Source: Saprospiraceae bacterium (GTDB lineage: Bacteria; Bacteroidota; Bacteroidia; Chitinophagales; Saprospiraceae). From it: a stretch of DNA of 64,000 nt. A program made the translations under genes and the position numbers. The stretch's first letter is position 1, and each line of letters begins with the position of its first letter. Below the pieces are notes generated by a model. The model searched no databases. It saw only the letters and a list, made by a program, of their open reading frames with translations, and was not told where the DNA came from. The stretch spans positions 62,001-126,000 of the forward strand of contig JAJCYH010000020.1 of the NCBI GenBank assembly GCA_029262995.1. The letters are read 5' to 3'. Of the stretch, positions 63,424-64,000 are shown one piece after another.

Positions 63424-64000
63424 CTAATTATTTGATTCATATTGAGACTTTAATAATTGCTTGTAATATCCTTCAATTTCTATCAATTCCTCATGTGTTC
63501 CTTCTTGTGCAACCTTACCATGATCAAGTACAATAATTTTGTCAAAATCAATAAGATTCGAAATTCTGTGGGTTATAATAATGCTAGTTTTATCACCAAG
63601 TTCATCTTCTAGATAACTTAGAATTTTATGCTCTGTATTAGCGTCCAAAGCGGAAAGGCAATCATCCAATATAACAATATCTGGATTTTTGATCAGTGCC
63701 CGTGCAATTGATAGTCTCTGTTTTTGACCACCTGATAAAGTAACACCTCTTTCACCTATTACGGTATTGAACTGTTCAGGTAGTTCGATTATATCTTGTT
63801 CGATAGCTGCTTTTTGGGCGTATTTGGTGATTTCACTTTCAGAAGCATTCTGTTTTCCAAATTTGATATTCTTGCCAATAGTGTCTGAGAATAAAAAAAC
63901 ATTTTGGGGTACGTAAGCTATTCGCTCTCTCAGATTATTAATGTCCAAGCTACTAATATCTTTACCATCTACCAAGATATTTCCTTCCGATACATCATAA
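63424..64000 (-). CDS. ABC exporter ATPase domain, truncated by the window edge
   Basis: The frame stays open to the window end, so the 5' part lies outside. The visible ~192 codons form the C-terminal half of an ABC exporter ATPase. They hold the D-loop-type YDVSEGNILVDGKDISSLDI, the Q-loop IAYVPQN, the signature LSGGQKQR, Walker B VILDDCLSALD and the H-loop ITHR. Walker A and any fused membrane domain lie beyond base 64000. The pattern matches MsbA-type half-transporters for lipids, drugs or peptides. In Walker B the usual catalytic Glu after the Asp is Asp (LDDCLS), so hydrolysis may be weakened at that site. Confidence 0.88.
   Translation of the reverse strand, partial: YDVSEGNILVDGKDISSLDINNLRERIAYVPQNVFLFSDTIGKNIKFGKQNASESEITKYAQKAAIEQDIIELPEQFNTVIGERGVTLSGGQKQRLSIARALIKNPDIVILDDCLSALDANTEHKILSYLEDELGDKTSIIITHRISNLIDFDKIIVLDHGKVAQEGTHEELIEIEGYYKQLLKSQYESNN

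Noticed and set aside
1-64000. Mobile elements, tRNA or rRNA genes, integrase or phage genes
   Set aside because: Looked for by eye on both strands and none was recognised; gene content looks like ordinary chromosome. A tRNAscan and IS search would settle it.

Overview
The window is a 64 kb piece of an AT-rich chromosome from a member of the Bacteroidota. The evidence is the gene content: a 288-residue primary sigma factor without region 1.1, an rpsO-pnp-rpoD order, DUF4199, DUF4105, DUF3127, DUF2116 and DUF3276 (PUR-alpha) proteins, a Bacteroidota-type LptD, and several promoters with the TAnnTTTG -7 element. Carotenoid biosynthesis (lycopene cyclase), outer-membrane barrels and a TCA-cycle gene (sucA) suggest an aerobic, pigmented, free-living organism, possibly a Saprospiria or Chitinophagia relative (inference only). 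I found no tRNA, rRNA, CRISPR array, prophage or transposase.

Layout. 1-11 kb: two paralogous TPR proteins, phosphofructokinase, lipoyl synthase with a degenerate Gfo/Idh/MocA oxidoreductase, lycopene cyclase, folC, a YihY-family membrane protein and a hot-dog thioesterase. 11-16 kb: a coiled-coil protein, then two tandem helical-repeat paralogs of about 500 residues. Each has a possible small ORF and an intrinsic terminator on its divergent side. 16-23.3 kb: one tight operon with a PspA-like coiled-coil membrane protein, a solute-binding protein fused to an OmpA peptidoglycan-binding domain, an ABC permease, an ABC ATPase, the GTPase MeaB and an M23 peptidase. 23.4-31.5 kb: bcp, small exported or DNA-binding hypotheticals, lon, and a 52-unit heptanucleotide tandem repeat that runs into the end of a DUF4105 gene. 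31.5-40.5 kb: metG, then a minus-strand envelope operon (two DUF4199 proteins, GT2, GT4, gmhA, alpha/beta hydrolase), an FKBP lipoprotein and a SerA-like dehydrogenase. 40.7-43.3 kb: an ExbB-ExbD-ExbD-TonB energy transducer set. 43.3-57.3 kb: thioredoxin-like protein, tag, dprA, alkaline phosphatase, a TMTC-like membrane protein, an outer-membrane barrel, sucA, rpsT, an MCE lipid-transport protein and LptD. 57.3-64 kb: rpsO, pnp, rpoD, three poorly known proteins, a PUR-alpha protein and the end of an ABC exporter.

Much of the window concerns the cell envelope: LptD, MCE, ExbBD/TonB, LPS-type sugar genes, M23 peptidase and the OmpA-fused ABC system. The two least explained parts are the 16-23 kb ABC/OmpA/PspA-like operon and the 12-16 kb pair of helical-repeat proteins with divergent micro-transcripts. 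Non-ATG starts are fairly common here (TTG for crtY, the DUF4105 gene, lptD and one helical-repeat gene; GTG for an outer-membrane barrel and the PUR-alpha gene), so several starts were set by signal peptides or domain boundaries rather than by the first ATG.
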